Of a stretch of DNA of 64,000 bases, positions 9,671-18,925 are shown piece after piece. This DNA comes from CAVRXT01 sp049644285. GTDB lineage: Bacteria > Acidobacteriota > Terriglobia > Acidiferrales > UBA7541. The number at the start of each line of letters is the position of its first letter. The first letter of the stretch is position 1. The notes below the pieces were generated by a model, which saw only the letters and a list, made by a program, of their open reading frames with translations, was not told the DNA's origin and ran no database searches. Made by a program: the position numbers and the translations under genes. The stretch is taken from assembly GCA_049644285.1 (NCBI GenBank), contig JBARRP010000296.1:1-64000 (forward strand), written 5' to 3'.

Positions 9671-12600
9671 ATGTCCAAATTTTTTATCAACCGCCCCATC
9701 GTGGCCATGGTGATCTCGATTCTCATGGTGATCGTGGGCGCCGTCACCATCACGAGTCTTCCGGTTGCCCTATTCCCGAACATTGTTCCGCCAGAGGTTC
9801 AAGTGATCGCCACTTACGTCGGCGCGGATGCGCAGACGATTGAGCAGTCCGTCGCGACCCCCATCGAGCAGCAAATGAGCGGCGTGGACAATATGAACTA
9901 CATGTATTCCCTGAACTCCACTGCCGACGGGCAAATGAGACTAATTGTCGACTACGACGTGAAAACAGATCCAAATACGGACCTCATTCTGACACAGGTG
10001 CGCGAAACGCAAGCCGCATCTCAGCTCCCTCTCGACGTCACAAATTATGGCGTCACTGTCCAGAAAACAGTAACCGCTCCCCTCATGCTAATGACCCTGT
10101 ACTCGCCGAACGGCACATATGACGCGCGGTTCCTTTCCAACTACGCCTACATCAATCTCGCCGATCAAATCACCCGCCTATACGGCATCGGAAGCGTGCA
10201 GATTTTCGGCGCAGGCCAATACGCGATGCGGCTGTGGGTCAAGCCCGACCAATTGGCCAAACTTGCAATCACCGTCCCTGAAATCACCGCCGCAATTCAG
10301 TCGCAGAATACGGTGAATCCCGCAGGACAGGTCGGCAGCGAGCCTGCCCCCAAGGGTCAGGAGTACACCTACACGGTCCGAGCGCAGGGCCGGCTCACTT
10401 CTCCTGAAGAATTCGGGCAAATCGTTGTCCGCGAATCCCCCGGTGGAGCGGTTGTGCGCCTCAAAGATGTGGCTCGCATCGAGCTCGGCTCGCAGAACTA
10501 CAGCGTTCTGGGCCGCTTGAACGGGAAACCCGGGGCGATCATCGCGGCGTATCAGTTGCCCGGTTCCAATGCAGTGCAAGCCGCCGATGGCGTCAAGAAA
10601 CTGATGTCCGAAGTAAGGACACGCTTCCCGCACGATATGGACTATGTCGTATCGCTGGATACCACCCGGGCAGTTACCGAAGGTATGAAGGAAATCATCC
10701 TGACGTTGGTCATCGCCATCGTTCTCGTCATCATCGTCGTGTACATCTTCCTACAAGGCTGGCGCGCCACGCTGATCCCGCTGCTGGCCGTGCCCGTTTC
10801 ACTGGTCGGTACATTTGTGTTTTTTCCGGTGTTCGGCTTCTCGGTCAACACGCTCTCCTTGTTCGGACTGGTGCTCGCCATCGGTCTGGTCGTCGACGAC
10901 GCCATTGTTGTCGTTGAGGCGGTAGAACGCCACATTGAGGAGGGCCTCACGCCCAAAGCCGCGGCGCTCAAAGCAATGGAAGAAATTTCCGGCCCGGTCG
11001 TAGGCATCGCTCTTGTACTTTCGGCGGTCTTCATTCCGACGGCTTTCATACCCGGCATCACTGGACGCCTCTATCAGCAATTTGCAGTGACCATCGCGAT
11101 TTCCGTGATCCTGTCTGCATTCAACGCGCTGACCCTTAGCCCGGCGCTCGCCGCGCTACTGCTCCGGCCGAAAACGACCAGCGGAGGACTCCTAAAAAGG
11201 TTCTTCGCCTGGTTCAACCGCACCTTTGCCCATGTCACAAATGCGTATGTTCGACTCTGCGGGATCCTGATTCGGAAGAGCGCGATCGCACTCATTCTGC
11301 TGGCGGTGTTCGGTGCTGCGGCTGGCTGGTTTAGCAGCAAGGTCCCATCGAGCTTTCTACCCGACGAGGACCAGGGCTATCTCTATATCAATCTTCAACT
11401 TCCGAATGCCGCCTCCCTTCAACGTACCGATGCAGTCGCCAAGAAAATCGAAAATGCGTTGGCCAAAACACCCGGAGTCCAATATACCACCAGCGTTATC
11501 GGCTTCAGCTTACTCAGTTTCGTCCGCACAAGTTACAACGGATTCTTTTTCGTCACGTTAAAACCTTGGGGCGAGCGCAAGTCTCGGGCAGAACAGTTTC
11601 AGGAGATCAAGCAGCGGATAAACCGGGAACTCGCCCAGATTCCTGAAGGCATCGCCTTTTCTTTCTCGCCGCCGGCGATTCCGGGAGTCGGCACCTCCGG
11701 TGGATTTACTTTTGCACTTGAGGACCGAGCCGGCAAGGACGTCCAATTTCTCGCATCCAATTTGCAAACTTTCCTGGCAGCCGCGCGGAAGCGCCCTGAG
11801 ATCGCCGGCTTGAGCACCACGTTCCTGCCCAGTGTGCCGCAGCAGTTTGTCGATGTGGACCGCGACAAAGTCATAAAACAGGGCGTGTCCGTCAACGATG
11901 TCTACAAAACAATCCAGGCCTTCATGGGGGGCCTGTTCATCAACTACTTCAACCGCTTCGGCCGCCAGTGGCAGGTCTACATCGAGGCCGAAGGCGACTA
12001 CCGGACGAGGGCTGAGAACGTCGGCCAGTTCTACGTGCGAAACAATAAGAACGAGATGGTGCCGCTTTCCGCCCTCACTCGATTCGAGCCGCGCCCAGGG
12101 CCAGAGTTCACGATGCGCTATAACGAATATCGCGCTGCGCAAATCAACGGCGCCGCGGCTCCCGGCTATAGCGCCGTACAGGCCATGACCGCTCTTGAAG
12201 AGGTTTTCGCGCAAACGATGCCGCGAGAGATGGGCTTCGACTACATGGGGATGTCTTTCCAGGAGAAGAAGGCGCAGCAGGGCGTACCCGCGTCGGTTGT
12301 GTTTGGGTTCTCGCTGCTATTCGTATTCCTGATCTTGGCGGCTTTGTACGAAAGCTGGTCGCTTCCATTCAGCGTCCTGTTGAGCACGCCGATTGCGGTT
12401 TTCGGAGCGTTTGCGATGCTCTGGTTGCGCCGCACCGTTCTCGCGGTCTTCTTGCCAGCCTACATGGTGCAAATCGAAAGTGACGTCTATTCACAAATCG
12501 GCTTGGTCATGCTCATCGGCTTGGCTGCCAAGAATGCGATTCTGATCGTCGAGTTCGCCAAAGACGAATACGAACAAGGTAAGCCTCTGGTCGACGCCGC

Positions 12601-12874
12601 GCTGGAAGGCGCTCGGTTGCGTCTCCGGCCAATCTTGATGACTTCGTTTGCTTTCATCCTGGGTTCCGTCCCGTTATGGACGGCGTCCGGCGCGGGGTCA
12701 GTTGCCCGGCAGATTATGGGCACCACCGTTGTCGGAGGCATGCTGGCTGCAAGCCTCATCGGAGTTTTTTTCATCCCAGTAGTTTTCTACGTAGTCGAGA
12801 AGTGGTCGGGCGCCGGCAAGGAGCCCCAGCAAGACGTTTTGCAGCAAAGACCCACTCCTGCCGAGGGCAACTGA
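9671..12874 (+). CDS. RND efflux pump, HAE1 family (AcrB-like)
   Basis: A 1067-residue inner-membrane proton/drug antiporter. The start is the ATG at 9671, two bases after the adaptor stop, giving the family N-terminus MSKFFINRPIVAMVISI. Characteristic parts are the porter-domain block AQTIEQSVATPIEQQMSGVD (about 53-72), the TM4 motif GLVVDDAIVVVEAVERH with the paired proton-relay aspartates, and the TM10 lysine in LIGLAAKNAILIVEFAKD. There are two sets of transmembrane helices and two large periplasmic loops, and the length is that of a complete HAE1 pump. It is expected to work as a trimer with the adaptor upstream and the channel protein downstream. There is no sign of a frameshift. Confidence 0.97.
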   Translation: MSKFFINRPIVAMVISILMVIVGAVTITSLPVALFPNIVPPEVQVIATYVGADAQTIEQSVATPIEQQMSGVDNMNYMYSLNSTADGQMRLIVDYDVKTDPNTDLILTQVRETQAASQLPLDVTNYGVTVQKTVTAPLMLMTLYSPNGTYDARFLSNYAYINLADQITRLYGIGSVQIFGAGQYAMRLWVKPDQLAKLAITVPEITAAIQSQNTVNPAGQVGSEPAPKGQEYTYTVRAQGRLTSPEEFGQIVVRESPGGAVVRLKDVARIELGSQNYSVLGRLNGKPGAIIAAYQLPGSNAVQAADGVKKLMSEVRTRFPHDMDYVVSLDTTRAVTEGMKEIILTLVIAIVLVIIVVYIFLQGWRATLIPLLAVPVSLVGTFVFFPVFGFSVNTLSLFGLVLAIGLVVDDAIVVVEAVERHIEEGLTPKAAALKAMEEISGPVVGIALVLSAVFIPTAFIPGITGRLYQQFAVTIAISVILSAFNALTLSPALAALLLRPKTTSGGLLKRFFAWFNRTFAHVTNAYVRLCGILIRKSAIALILLAVFGAAAGWFSSKVPSSFLPDEDQGYLYINLQLPNAASLQRTDAVAKKIENALAKTPGVQYTTSVIGFSLLSFVRTSYNGFFFVTLKPWGERKSRAEQFQEIKQRINRELAQIPEGIAFSFSPPAIPGVGTSGGFTFALEDRAGKDVQFLASNLQTFLAAARKRPEIAGLSTTFLPSVPQQFVDVDRDKVIKQGVSVNDVYKTIQAFMGGLFINYFNRFGRQWQVYIEAEGDYRTRAENVGQFYVRNNKNEMVPLSALTRFEPRPGPEFTMRYNEYRAAQINGAAAPGYSAVQAMTALEEVFAQTMPREMGFDYMGMSFQEKKAQQGVPASVVFGFSLLFVFLILAALYESWSLPFSVLLSTPIAVFGAFAMLWLRRTVLAVFLPAYMVQIESDVYSQIGLVMLIGLAAKNAILIVEFAKDEYEQGKPLVDAALEGARLRLRPILMTSFAFILGSVPLWTASGAGSVARQIMGTTVVGGMLAASLIGVFFIPVVFYVVEKWSGAGKEPQQDVLQQRPTPAEGN

Positions 12875-12875
12875 G

Positions 12876-14270
12876 ATGAACAAGTTCATCGCCCTAATGA
12901 GCATTGCCATCCTGAGTTCCGGCTGCGCCGTGGGGCCAAACTACAAGAAGCCTGCCGTTACTGTCCCGGGTACTTATCGCGGGTTAGCGCCGGAAGAAGC
13001 GGGGAAAACCGAGTCTGCCTCAATTGGCGATCAAAAATGGCAGGAGGTCTTCCAGGACGAGCAACTCCGGTCCCTCATCCGGACAGCACTGCAACAGAAC
13101 TACGATGTGCGCATCGCGGGAGCGCGCATTTTAGAAGCGCAAGCACAACTCGGAATCACCCGCGCCGATCAGTTTCCCAGTGTCAGTGGAGGGGCGAGCA
13201 TAAGTGATCAACGAAGCGCCAAGTCTGTCTTCCTCCCGGCTTTCGAAGGAAGCACAGGACAGTTGAATGTGTCTGCCGCTTGGGAGCTTGATTTCTGGGG
13301 CAAATTTCGCCGCGCGACGGAAGCCGCGCGCGCAAACCTTCTCGCCAGCGAATGGGCTCGCCAGGAAATCATTGCCATCCTGGTGGCCAACGTATCCGGC
13401 GCCTATTTCCAGCTTCGCGCCCTGGACCTGGAACTGGAAATTTCCAAACGCACACTGGGTTCACGCCAGGAATCGCTGCGGCTGACCCGCGTTCTCGCTG
13501 ACCACGGCTCTACTTCCATGCTCGACGTGCGCCAGGCCGAACAGTTGGTATTCACCGCTGCCGCGGAAATCCCGGCGCTGGAACAGCAGATTGAGCAGCA
13601 AGAGAACCTTATCAGCATTCTGTTGGGGAAAAATCCTGACGCTGTCCCGCGCGGGGAGAAGCTCACAGAGCAGCCGCATCCGCCTGAGGTTCCACCCGGC
13701 CTACCTTCTTCGTTGCTGGAACGCAGACCCGATATCCGTGAAGCTGAACAACAATTGATCGCAGCGAATGCCCAAATCGGGGTTGCTAGAGCTGCCTATT
13801 TTCCTCAGATTTCCCTGAGCGGTACCGCTGGATTTCAGAGTGCCGCATTCACAGACCTGCTCAGTGGCCCTGCAGGCACGTGGAACTTTGGAGCGTCGCT
13901 GGCGCAACCTATCTTCACGGCCGGGAGACTCCGTTCCAACGTACGTTTCACGGAAGCCCAGCAGCAAGCCGCGTTGCTTTTTTACGAGCAGACGGTTCAA
14001 GGCGCGTTCCGCGACGTGTCCGATGCGTTGATCGCATACCGTAAATCCAGGGAGTTTCGCATCCAGGAAGAACTCCTGTTCCAATCGGCGCAGGACTCAG
14101 CACGCCTTTCCCACATGCGTTACACCGGCGGCGTCACGGGTTATCTCGAAGTGTTGACCAACGAAACCAATGCTTTCTCCGCTGAGCTTGGACTTGTGCA
14201 GGCCCAACTGAATGAGTTGTCGGCTCTGGTTCAGTTATATAAGGCATTGGGCGGTGGTTGGCAGCAATAG
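12876..14270 (+). CDS. outer-membrane efflux channel lipoprotein, NodT/OprM family
   Basis: A 464-residue TolC-fold channel. The leader ends in the lipobox SSGC (cysteine at residue 17), followed by AVGPNYKKPAV, the typical start of NodT/OprM proteins. Two copies of the OEP repeat follow, with family signatures such as AAWELDFWGKFRRATEAAR (about 130-150) and PAGTWNFGASLAQPIFTAGR in the second half. It forms the trimeric tunnel through the outer membrane for the pump. The ATG follows the pump stop by one base (TGAGATG), so translation is coupled. No regulator of the TetR or MarR type is adjacent; the operon follows the tRNA gene directly. Confidence 0.96.
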   Translation: MNKFIALMSIAILSSGCAVGPNYKKPAVTVPGTYRGLAPEEAGKTESASIGDQKWQEVFQDEQLRSLIRTALQQNYDVRIAGARILEAQAQLGITRADQFPSVSGGASISDQRSAKSVFLPAFEGSTGQLNVSAAWELDFWGKFRRATEAARANLLASEWARQEIIAILVANVSGAYFQLRALDLELEISKRTLGSRQESLRLTRVLADHGSTSMLDVRQAEQLVFTAAAEIPALEQQIEQQENLISILLGKNPDAVPRGEKLTEQPHPPEVPPGLPSSLLERRPDIREAEQQLIAANAQIGVARAAYFPQISLSGTAGFQSAAFTDLLSGPAGTWNFGASLAQPIFTAGRLRSNVRFTEAQQQAALLFYEQTVQGAFRDVSDALIAYRKSREFRIQEELLFQSAQDSARLSHMRYTGGVTGYLEVLTNETNAFSAELGLVQAQLNELSALVQLYKALGGGWQQ

Positions 14271-14599
14271 CCGTAGAACTAACCCGAACTCGTGATCCAC
14301 GACGGCGAGTTAGTGCCGGTGGGAGAGCGTCGAAGACGGATAAATGGGCTTTCAGGGTCGATTGTGCCCAAATTGTGCTGGCTGAAGAGCGGCGTCATAA
14401 GCAATCGCGAACCGCCAATCGCTTGAAAGGCTTGGCGATCGACAAGCTCCAAAATCGCGATCGACGAATCGCGATCGACGATCCCCAGGGAAGTTGGCTC
14501 CCGACGAGAAGAGAGCCTGTCCGAAAGTACCAGTAACCGTTTCAATGCTCCGAAAGGTGGGCGGTACTTCTATCTGGCAGACTCGAAGGAGGAGGGAGT
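14271..14599. other. intergenic region with a 14-bp tandem duplication
   Basis: About 330 bases without a convincing gene. At 14453-14480 the unit AATCGCGATCGACG occurs twice in perfect tandem. Just after the efflux operon, AACTCG...CGAGTT (about 14288-14312) could form a weak hairpin. A strong Shine-Dalgarno (GGAGGAGGGAG) at the end serves the NlpC/P60-like gene. Confidence 0.5.
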
Positions 14600-15727
14600 G
14601 TGCTGCTCCGAATCTTGGGGAGATATCTGCTCTTGTCTGCAGTGCTGCTCGCTTTGTTTCCCGCCAGCTCCGCGGCACAGGAGAATAGCGTTGGGCCTCG
14701 CCTCCTGAATGCGGAAGAGGGCTTGGCCGTTGTCAGCGCCGCTCGGGACCGCAGGGAGCAGGCGCGGCACAAGCCTGATTGCTCCCACCTGGTGCATCAG
14801 ATTTATGACCTGGCAGGTTTCCCTTACCCGTACGCGAGCTCTTTCGACCTCTACGAGGGAGTGGAGAGTTTCAGACGAGTAGCTACCCCCCATGCGGGGG
14901 ACCTCGTGGTCTGGCGCGGACACGCAGGCATCGTAATTGATCCTGCGCAGCGCTCATTTTACAGCTCTGTGCGGTTGGGCTCACGCGCGGAGTACTACGA
15001 TGGAGCTTACTGGCGAGCACGAGGCCGTCCGCGGTTCTACCGGTACATCGTGGGAGGTGCCAGCACGCTTCTCGCAGCGGACTCGCCTCGGCCTGGGCGA
15101 ATTTCCGAGGGAGGAGCGCAGGCCGTTACCGGGCCTGCGCCAAGAGAGACCAGCGACGCACCGACTCCGGCAACTTCGTCCCTAGCGGGACCTGAGCCGG
15201 TCGCAGCTTCGGCTACCCGAACGCCGACCGCTGACCGCCCCCTGGAGGCTCCTTCCAGCATTCTAGTAGCGATCGCCGGGGATTGGCCAACCGAGGATGA
15301 AATCGGCGAGTCCATTTCAGAGCTCAACAGCGCGGCTGGCAACGTCTTGCGCAATGGGGCTCCTGTAAAGCCGGGGCGCACAGTCGTGATCTATGACCAG
15401 CTCAGGGTCGAACGCCTTGAGATCCAGGGCGACCGCGGATGGGCGCACGTCCAAGTCGACGGGAGGCTTTTGATCTCCGGCGAAAAATTCGAACGAAAAC
15501 ACCGGCGCGAGAAATTCCGTTGGGAACTTCGTCGGACATCGCAGGGTTGGCAATTGCTGGCAGTTCCAAATCGCGTTTACGTGCCGCGCGACGTCGCGGT
15601 GCGCGAGCTGGCCGCGCAGCTAGCGCTTCTTACGCAGAACGACGCGGGCTCCGATTCCACGGATCTTTCACTCCGCCAGCAGAGCCTGGTTGTGCGCGCT
15701 TTAGGGCTCCTTTTCGACTCGAACTAA
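14600..15727 (+). CDS. exported NlpC/P60-like cell-wall hydrolase
   Basis: A 375-residue secreted protein. Residues 1-26 form a signal peptide (leucine-rich, ending SSAAQ). The NlpC/P60-like core lies at about 40-150: the catalytic cysteine is C61 in PDCSHLVHQIYDLAG, preceded as usual by Asp, and the catalytic histidine is probably H108 in GDLVVWRGHAGIVID. Such enzymes cut cell-wall peptides such as D-Glu-meso-DAP bonds. A low-complexity Pro/Ala/Ser/Thr linker (about 165-215) joins this to a C-terminal domain of unknown type, rich in charged strands (WAHVQVDGRLLISGEKFERK), which may bind wall or membrane. GTG 14600 is preceded by GGAGGAGGGA. The gene stands alone between the efflux operon and the DinB-like gene. 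Confidence 0.75.
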   Translation: MLLRILGRYLLLSAVLLALFPASSAAQENSVGPRLLNAEEGLAVVSAARDRREQARHKPDCSHLVHQIYDLAGFPYPYASSFDLYEGVESFRRVATPHAGDLVVWRGHAGIVIDPAQRSFYSSVRLGSRAEYYDGAYWRARGRPRFYRYIVGGASTLLAADSPRPGRISEGGAQAVTGPAPRETSDAPTPATSSLAGPEPVAASATRTPTADRPLEAPSSILVAIAGDWPTEDEIGESISELNSAAGNVLRNGAPVKPGRTVVIYDQLRVERLEIQGDRGWAHVQVDGRLLISGEKFERKHRREKFRWELRRTSQGWQLLAVPNRVYVPRDVAVRELAAQLALLTQNDAGSDSTDLSLRQQSLVVRALGLLFDSN

Positions 15728-15906
15728 GGGATCAGCCGCGTCAAGTACGTCAACTCTGCAAGGGGTCACGGGCTTGGCCCCCTTCAAGTAGCGGACCGGG
15801 GGCCGTCTGCCACGAAGACCAGGCAACCAGCTCCAACACCTTGAGACGGCAGGCGCCTCGCGCCGACTTACTTGCTTTCGAGCCAACCTAGCAGCAAAAT
15901 CCGGCC

Positions 15907-16464
15907 ATGGCACACCATCTGACTACCTCTTACACCAAAGACGCGGTGGATCTATTCCGGTATTACAAGCGACTCGCCGAACGAGCGATCGAGCAATGCC
16001 CGGAGGAAGGGCTATTCTCGACACTAGATGCCGAGTCAAATTCGATTGCAATCATCGTGAAACACCTGGCGGGGAATATGCGGTCGCGGTGGACGGATTT
16101 CTTGACCACGGACGGAGAGAAACCAGACCGGAACCGTGATAGCGAATTCGAAGAGCCGCCGAGGAACAGAGCCGAGTTGATCGCGATGTGGGAATGCGGC
16201 TGGAAATCGCTGTTCGACGCGCTGGAGCCGTTGACAGAGGCAGACTTGACGCGCACAGTTACGATTCGCACCGAGCCACATTCTGTGATGCAAGCGATCA
16301 ATCGGCAAATCGCTCATTATTCATATCACGTGGGGCAAATCGTTTTTCTGGCGAAACACTTAACGGCAAAGGCGACGGGAAGTTGGACTTCGTTGAGCGT
16401 GGCACGCGACAAGTCCCGGGAGTTTAACACCGATGTGACGGCGGGCCGGAAATCACAACGATGA
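15907..16464 (+). CDS. DinB-like / DUF1572 family protein
   Basis: A 185-residue protein of the DinB-like four-helix-bundle superfamily, closest in look to DUF1572. Putative metal ligands of the superfamily are the histidine in IVKHLAGNMRSRW (about residue 48) and the pair in INRQIAHYSYHVGQIVFLAKH (about 137-155). Members include thiol-dependent transferases such as mycothiol- and bacillithiol-S-transferases, but most DUF1572 proteins are uncharacterised, so no reaction is assigned. It appears monocistronic; about 100 bases separate it from the lipoyl-domain gene. Confidence 0.8.
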   Translation: MAHHLTTSYTKDAVDLFRYYKRLAERAIEQCPEEGLFSTLDAESNSIAIIVKHLAGNMRSRWTDFLTTDGEKPDRNRDSEFEEPPRNRAELIAMWECGWKSLFDALEPLTEADLTRTVTIRTEPHSVMQAINRQIAHYSYHVGQIVFLAKHLTAKATGSWTSLSVARDKSREFNTDVTAGRKSQR

Positions 16465-16565
16465 CTCGAACATGTTCCGTTCCATTTCTTGGGCGGGCAG
16501 GTTCCTGACGGGATAGTGGATCAGGGTGGTCTCCTAGCCGGGCAGGGCCGAGGAAGGGATTTGCC

Positions 16566-16847
16566 ATCGTAACGAATCTTGTAGTTCCTAAGACAGGTGG
16601 AATGAACACTACCAAGGTGAATGTTGTCCGCTGGCTCAAGCACGAAGGGGATACGCTCAAGCGAGGGGAGCCTGTCGTCGAGCTTGAAACGGAGAAGGTG
16701 AATTACGAGTTGGACTCGCCGGTCGAGGGTGTGCTGCTGAAAATTATTTCTCGCGAACCGGCCGAGGTGCCGGTGGGCGGCCTACTCGGCTACATCGGCG
16801 GGCCGGAAGACACGGTGACAGGTTCCGAAACGCCGGGAGGACAGTGA
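16566..16847 (+). CDS. free-standing lipoyl-domain protein, apparent AUC start
   Basis: A 93-residue biotinyl/lipoyl-domain protein. The lysine in VELETEKVNYELDSP is the expected lipoylation site, and the domain ends about ten residues after the last strand, so it is a lone lipoyl domain and not an E2. The first in-frame ATG (16602) would delete the first strand. The upstream codons in the same frame read VTNLVVPKTGG, which is exactly the missing strand with its VPK motif. No ATG, GTG or TTG exists in frame back to the TGA at 16506. The codon at the ideal place is ATC at 16566, seven bases after AGGAAGGG. So this is a rare AUC start, a mutation or a sequencing error. The stop overlaps the next ATG (TGATG), suggesting coupling to E1-alpha. 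Confidence 0.75.
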   Translation: MVTNLVVPKTGGMNTTKVNVVRWLKHEGDTLKRGEPVVELETEKVNYELDSPVEGVLLKIISREPAEVPVGGLLGYIGGPEDTVTGSETPGGQ

Positions 16848-17878
16848 TGCAAACGAAAGAAGGACTCGGGAAAGATCGTTTGATCTGGATGTATACGCAG
16901 ATGGTCCGCATTCGTGAGTTCGAGGAACGAGTGAAGAGGACATTTGCCGAGCATCCAGGGGTGATTCGCGGGCACGCGCATCTGGGCGACGGAGCAGAGG
17001 CCAGCATCGTCGGAGCTCTCGCGACGCGGAAGGAGAACGACCTGGTGATGCCGAGCTACCGGTGTCACGGGTATCCCATCGTGCTGGGCACGTCGCCGCG
17101 AAGGATGATGGCGGAGATCTACACGCGAGCGGACGGAATCTGCAAGGGTTTTGGCGGTTCGATGCATCTGGCTGACCCCGCTCACCACTTCCCCGGAGCG
17201 TCCGCGATCATTGGACAGGGCATTGCCCATGCAGCAGGCGCAGCGCTCACGGCGCAGGTGAAAAACACCGGGCAGGTGGTGTACTGCTTTTTCGGCGATG
17301 GTTCATCGAAGCAGGGGGCGTTTCACGAAGCGCTGAATATGGCAGCCGTCTGGAAGCTGCCGGTCGTCTACATCCTCGAGAACAACGAATATCAAGCCTA
17401 CACGCACATCAGCCTCGAGGATGCCAACTACATCGCCGGCGACCCGCTGTCGCAGAAAGCGAAAGCCTTCAGCATCCCCGGCGTGACCGTAGATGGCACC
17501 GACCCACTCAAGGTCTATGAGGCAGTCGGCCAAGCCGTGGATCGCGCTCGAGCCGGAGAAGGGCCGAGCCTGATCGAGTCGAAGTTTTATCGCCTGAGCC
17601 CGCATGGCAATGCCATCACCGTGCCGCCGGTGCCGACGCAGTTCCAGGAGCACGAGGCCATAGAAGTTTATGGAAATAAGGCGGAGTACGAGGCGGGCAA
17701 GGCAAAGGATCCGATCCGGAAGTTCCGTGCGCAGCTTATCAGCAACCGCACCTTCACGGATGCGGATGCCAAGGGTATCGAAGAGGCCGGTCAGGCAGAA
17801 ATGGATGACGCGGTGAAATTTGCGCTGGCGAGCCCGCTGCCCGCGCCCGACGACGCGGTCAACTTCGTGTACGCATAG
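16847..17878 (+). CDS. thiamine-diphosphate dehydrogenase E1 component, alpha subunit
   Basis: A 343-residue E1-alpha of the pyruvate/acetoin/branched-chain 2-oxoacid dehydrogenase class. The ThDP-Mg motif is FFGDGSSKQGAFHEALNMAA followed by LENNEYQAYT (the GDG...NN pattern, about 147-180). The family block GFGGSMHLADPAHHFPGAS at about 103 places it closer to acetoin dehydrogenase/PDH-type alpha chains. It decarboxylates the oxo-substrate together with the beta chain and passes the acyl group to a lipoyl arm. It begins at the ATG overlapping the lipoyl-gene stop, with GGGAGG upstream. No E2 acyltransferase or E3 gene lies in the window, so the acceptor of the acyl group must be encoded elsewhere. 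Confidence 0.93.
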   Translation: MQTKEGLGKDRLIWMYTQMVRIREFEERVKRTFAEHPGVIRGHAHLGDGAEASIVGALATRKENDLVMPSYRCHGYPIVLGTSPRRMMAEIYTRADGICKGFGGSMHLADPAHHFPGASAIIGQGIAHAAGAALTAQVKNTGQVVYCFFGDGSSKQGAFHEALNMAAVWKLPVVYILENNEYQAYTHISLEDANYIAGDPLSQKAKAFSIPGVTVDGTDPLKVYEAVGQAVDRARAGEGPSLIESKFYRLSPHGNAITVPPVPTQFQEHEAIEVYGNKAEYEAGKAKDPIRKFRAQLISNRTFTDADAKGIEEAGQAEMDDAVKFALASPLPAPDDAVNFVYA

Positions 17879-17891
17879 AAGGAGGCAGGTG

Positions 17892-18872
17892 ATGGCGCGC
17901 GAAATGATGTTCGCAGAGGCGATCGCAACAGCAATCGAGGAAGAGATGGAGCGCGATCCCGAGGTCATTTTCTATGGCCAGAATATGGCGATGACGGAGC
18001 GCGATCCGTTTGTGAAGAAGTTCGGGAAGAGTCGGGTGCGGATCACTCCGATTTCTGAAACCGCTGAGCTGGGAATCGCGATCGGTGCGGCCATGACGGG
18101 CTTGCGGCCGATCGTCGAACTGTATATGAGCGAGTTCATGCTAGTCGCCTTCAACCAGGTGATCAACGAGGCGCCGCGACTTCGCTACATGTCCGGCGGG
18201 CAGGTGAAAGTCCCGGCCGTTTTCAAGGCGGGCTTCGGATTCGCCGCCGGCTGGGCAGGGCAGCATTCCAATTGCATCTATCACGCGATGATGGGGATTC
18301 CAGGGCTGAAGGTGGCTATTCCTTCTACGTCGGCCGACGCCAAAGGGCTGATGAAGTCCGCCATACGCGACGACAATCCTGTCGTCTATTTGCACCATTA
18401 TATGCTGACCCTGGACAAGGGCGAGGTGCCGGACGGAGATTACCTGATTCCGTTCGGGGTCGCTGACGTGAAGCGCGCTGGAGCTGATGTCACGGTGGTC
18501 GCGACCGGGTGGATGGTGAAGAAGTCGCTCGCCGCGGCTGAACTCCTGGCCAAGGAGGGCATCAGCGCCGAGGTGATCGATCCGCGAACGCTGGCGCCGC
18601 TCGACGTGAAGACCATCGTGGAGTCGGTGAAAAAGACAGGGCGGCTGGTGCTTGTGGATCAAGCGACGCGCCATGCCTCGGCCGCCGTGGTTATCGCTGG
18701 AGAGGTGGCGGAGCAAGGATTCAAGTACCTCAAGGCACCCGTGAAAATGGTGACGGCGCTCGACACTTCAGTCCCGTACAGCGAGCCTCTGGAAAGCTAC
18801 GTCCTGCCGAGCGAAGAGAAAATCGTTCAGGGCGTCAAGTCTGTGTTAGCGACACAAGCCGCCGCAGTTTAG
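17892..18872 (+). CDS. thiamine-diphosphate dehydrogenase E1 component, beta subunit
   Basis: A 326-residue E1-beta partner of the gene before it, which ends 13 bases upstream. Features of the transketolase pyrimidine domain are PISETAELGIAIGAAMTGLR (about 53-72), with the conserved glutamate that activates ThDP, and VELYMSEFMLVAFNQVINEA. The C-terminal transketolase_C domain has DVTVVATGWMVKKSLAAAEL and EVIDPRTLAPLD. The start at 17892 has GGAGG eight bases upstream and yields the usual M-x-x-E-M-x-x-x-E-A start; the longer frame from 17820 overlaps E1-alpha and is not family-like. The trio lipoyl-alpha-beta is one operon. Confidence 0.94.
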   Translation: MAREMMFAEAIATAIEEEMERDPEVIFYGQNMAMTERDPFVKKFGKSRVRITPISETAELGIAIGAAMTGLRPIVELYMSEFMLVAFNQVINEAPRLRYMSGGQVKVPAVFKAGFGFAAGWAGQHSNCIYHAMMGIPGLKVAIPSTSADAKGLMKSAIRDDNPVVYLHHYMLTLDKGEVPDGDYLIPFGVADVKRAGADVTVVATGWMVKKSLAAAELLAKEGISAEVIDPRTLAPLDVKTIVESVKKTGRLVLVDQATRHASAAVVIAGEVAEQGFKYLKAPVKMVTALDTSVPYSEPLESYVLPSEEKIVQGVKSVLATQAAAV

Positions 18873-18925
18873 TCATCACCGGGACAGCGAGGAAGCCCAT
18901 CGTCACTGAGAGATGCTCCGCAAAG

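Noticed and set aside
14453..14480. Tandem GATCGC-rich 14-bp units as a replication origin or iteron.
   Set aside because: Just two units, no AT-rich unwinding region, DnaA boxes or initiator gene nearby.
16602..16847. ATG 16602 as the true start of the lipoyl protein.
   Set aside because: It removes the first conserved strand, which is encoded in the same frame just upstream.
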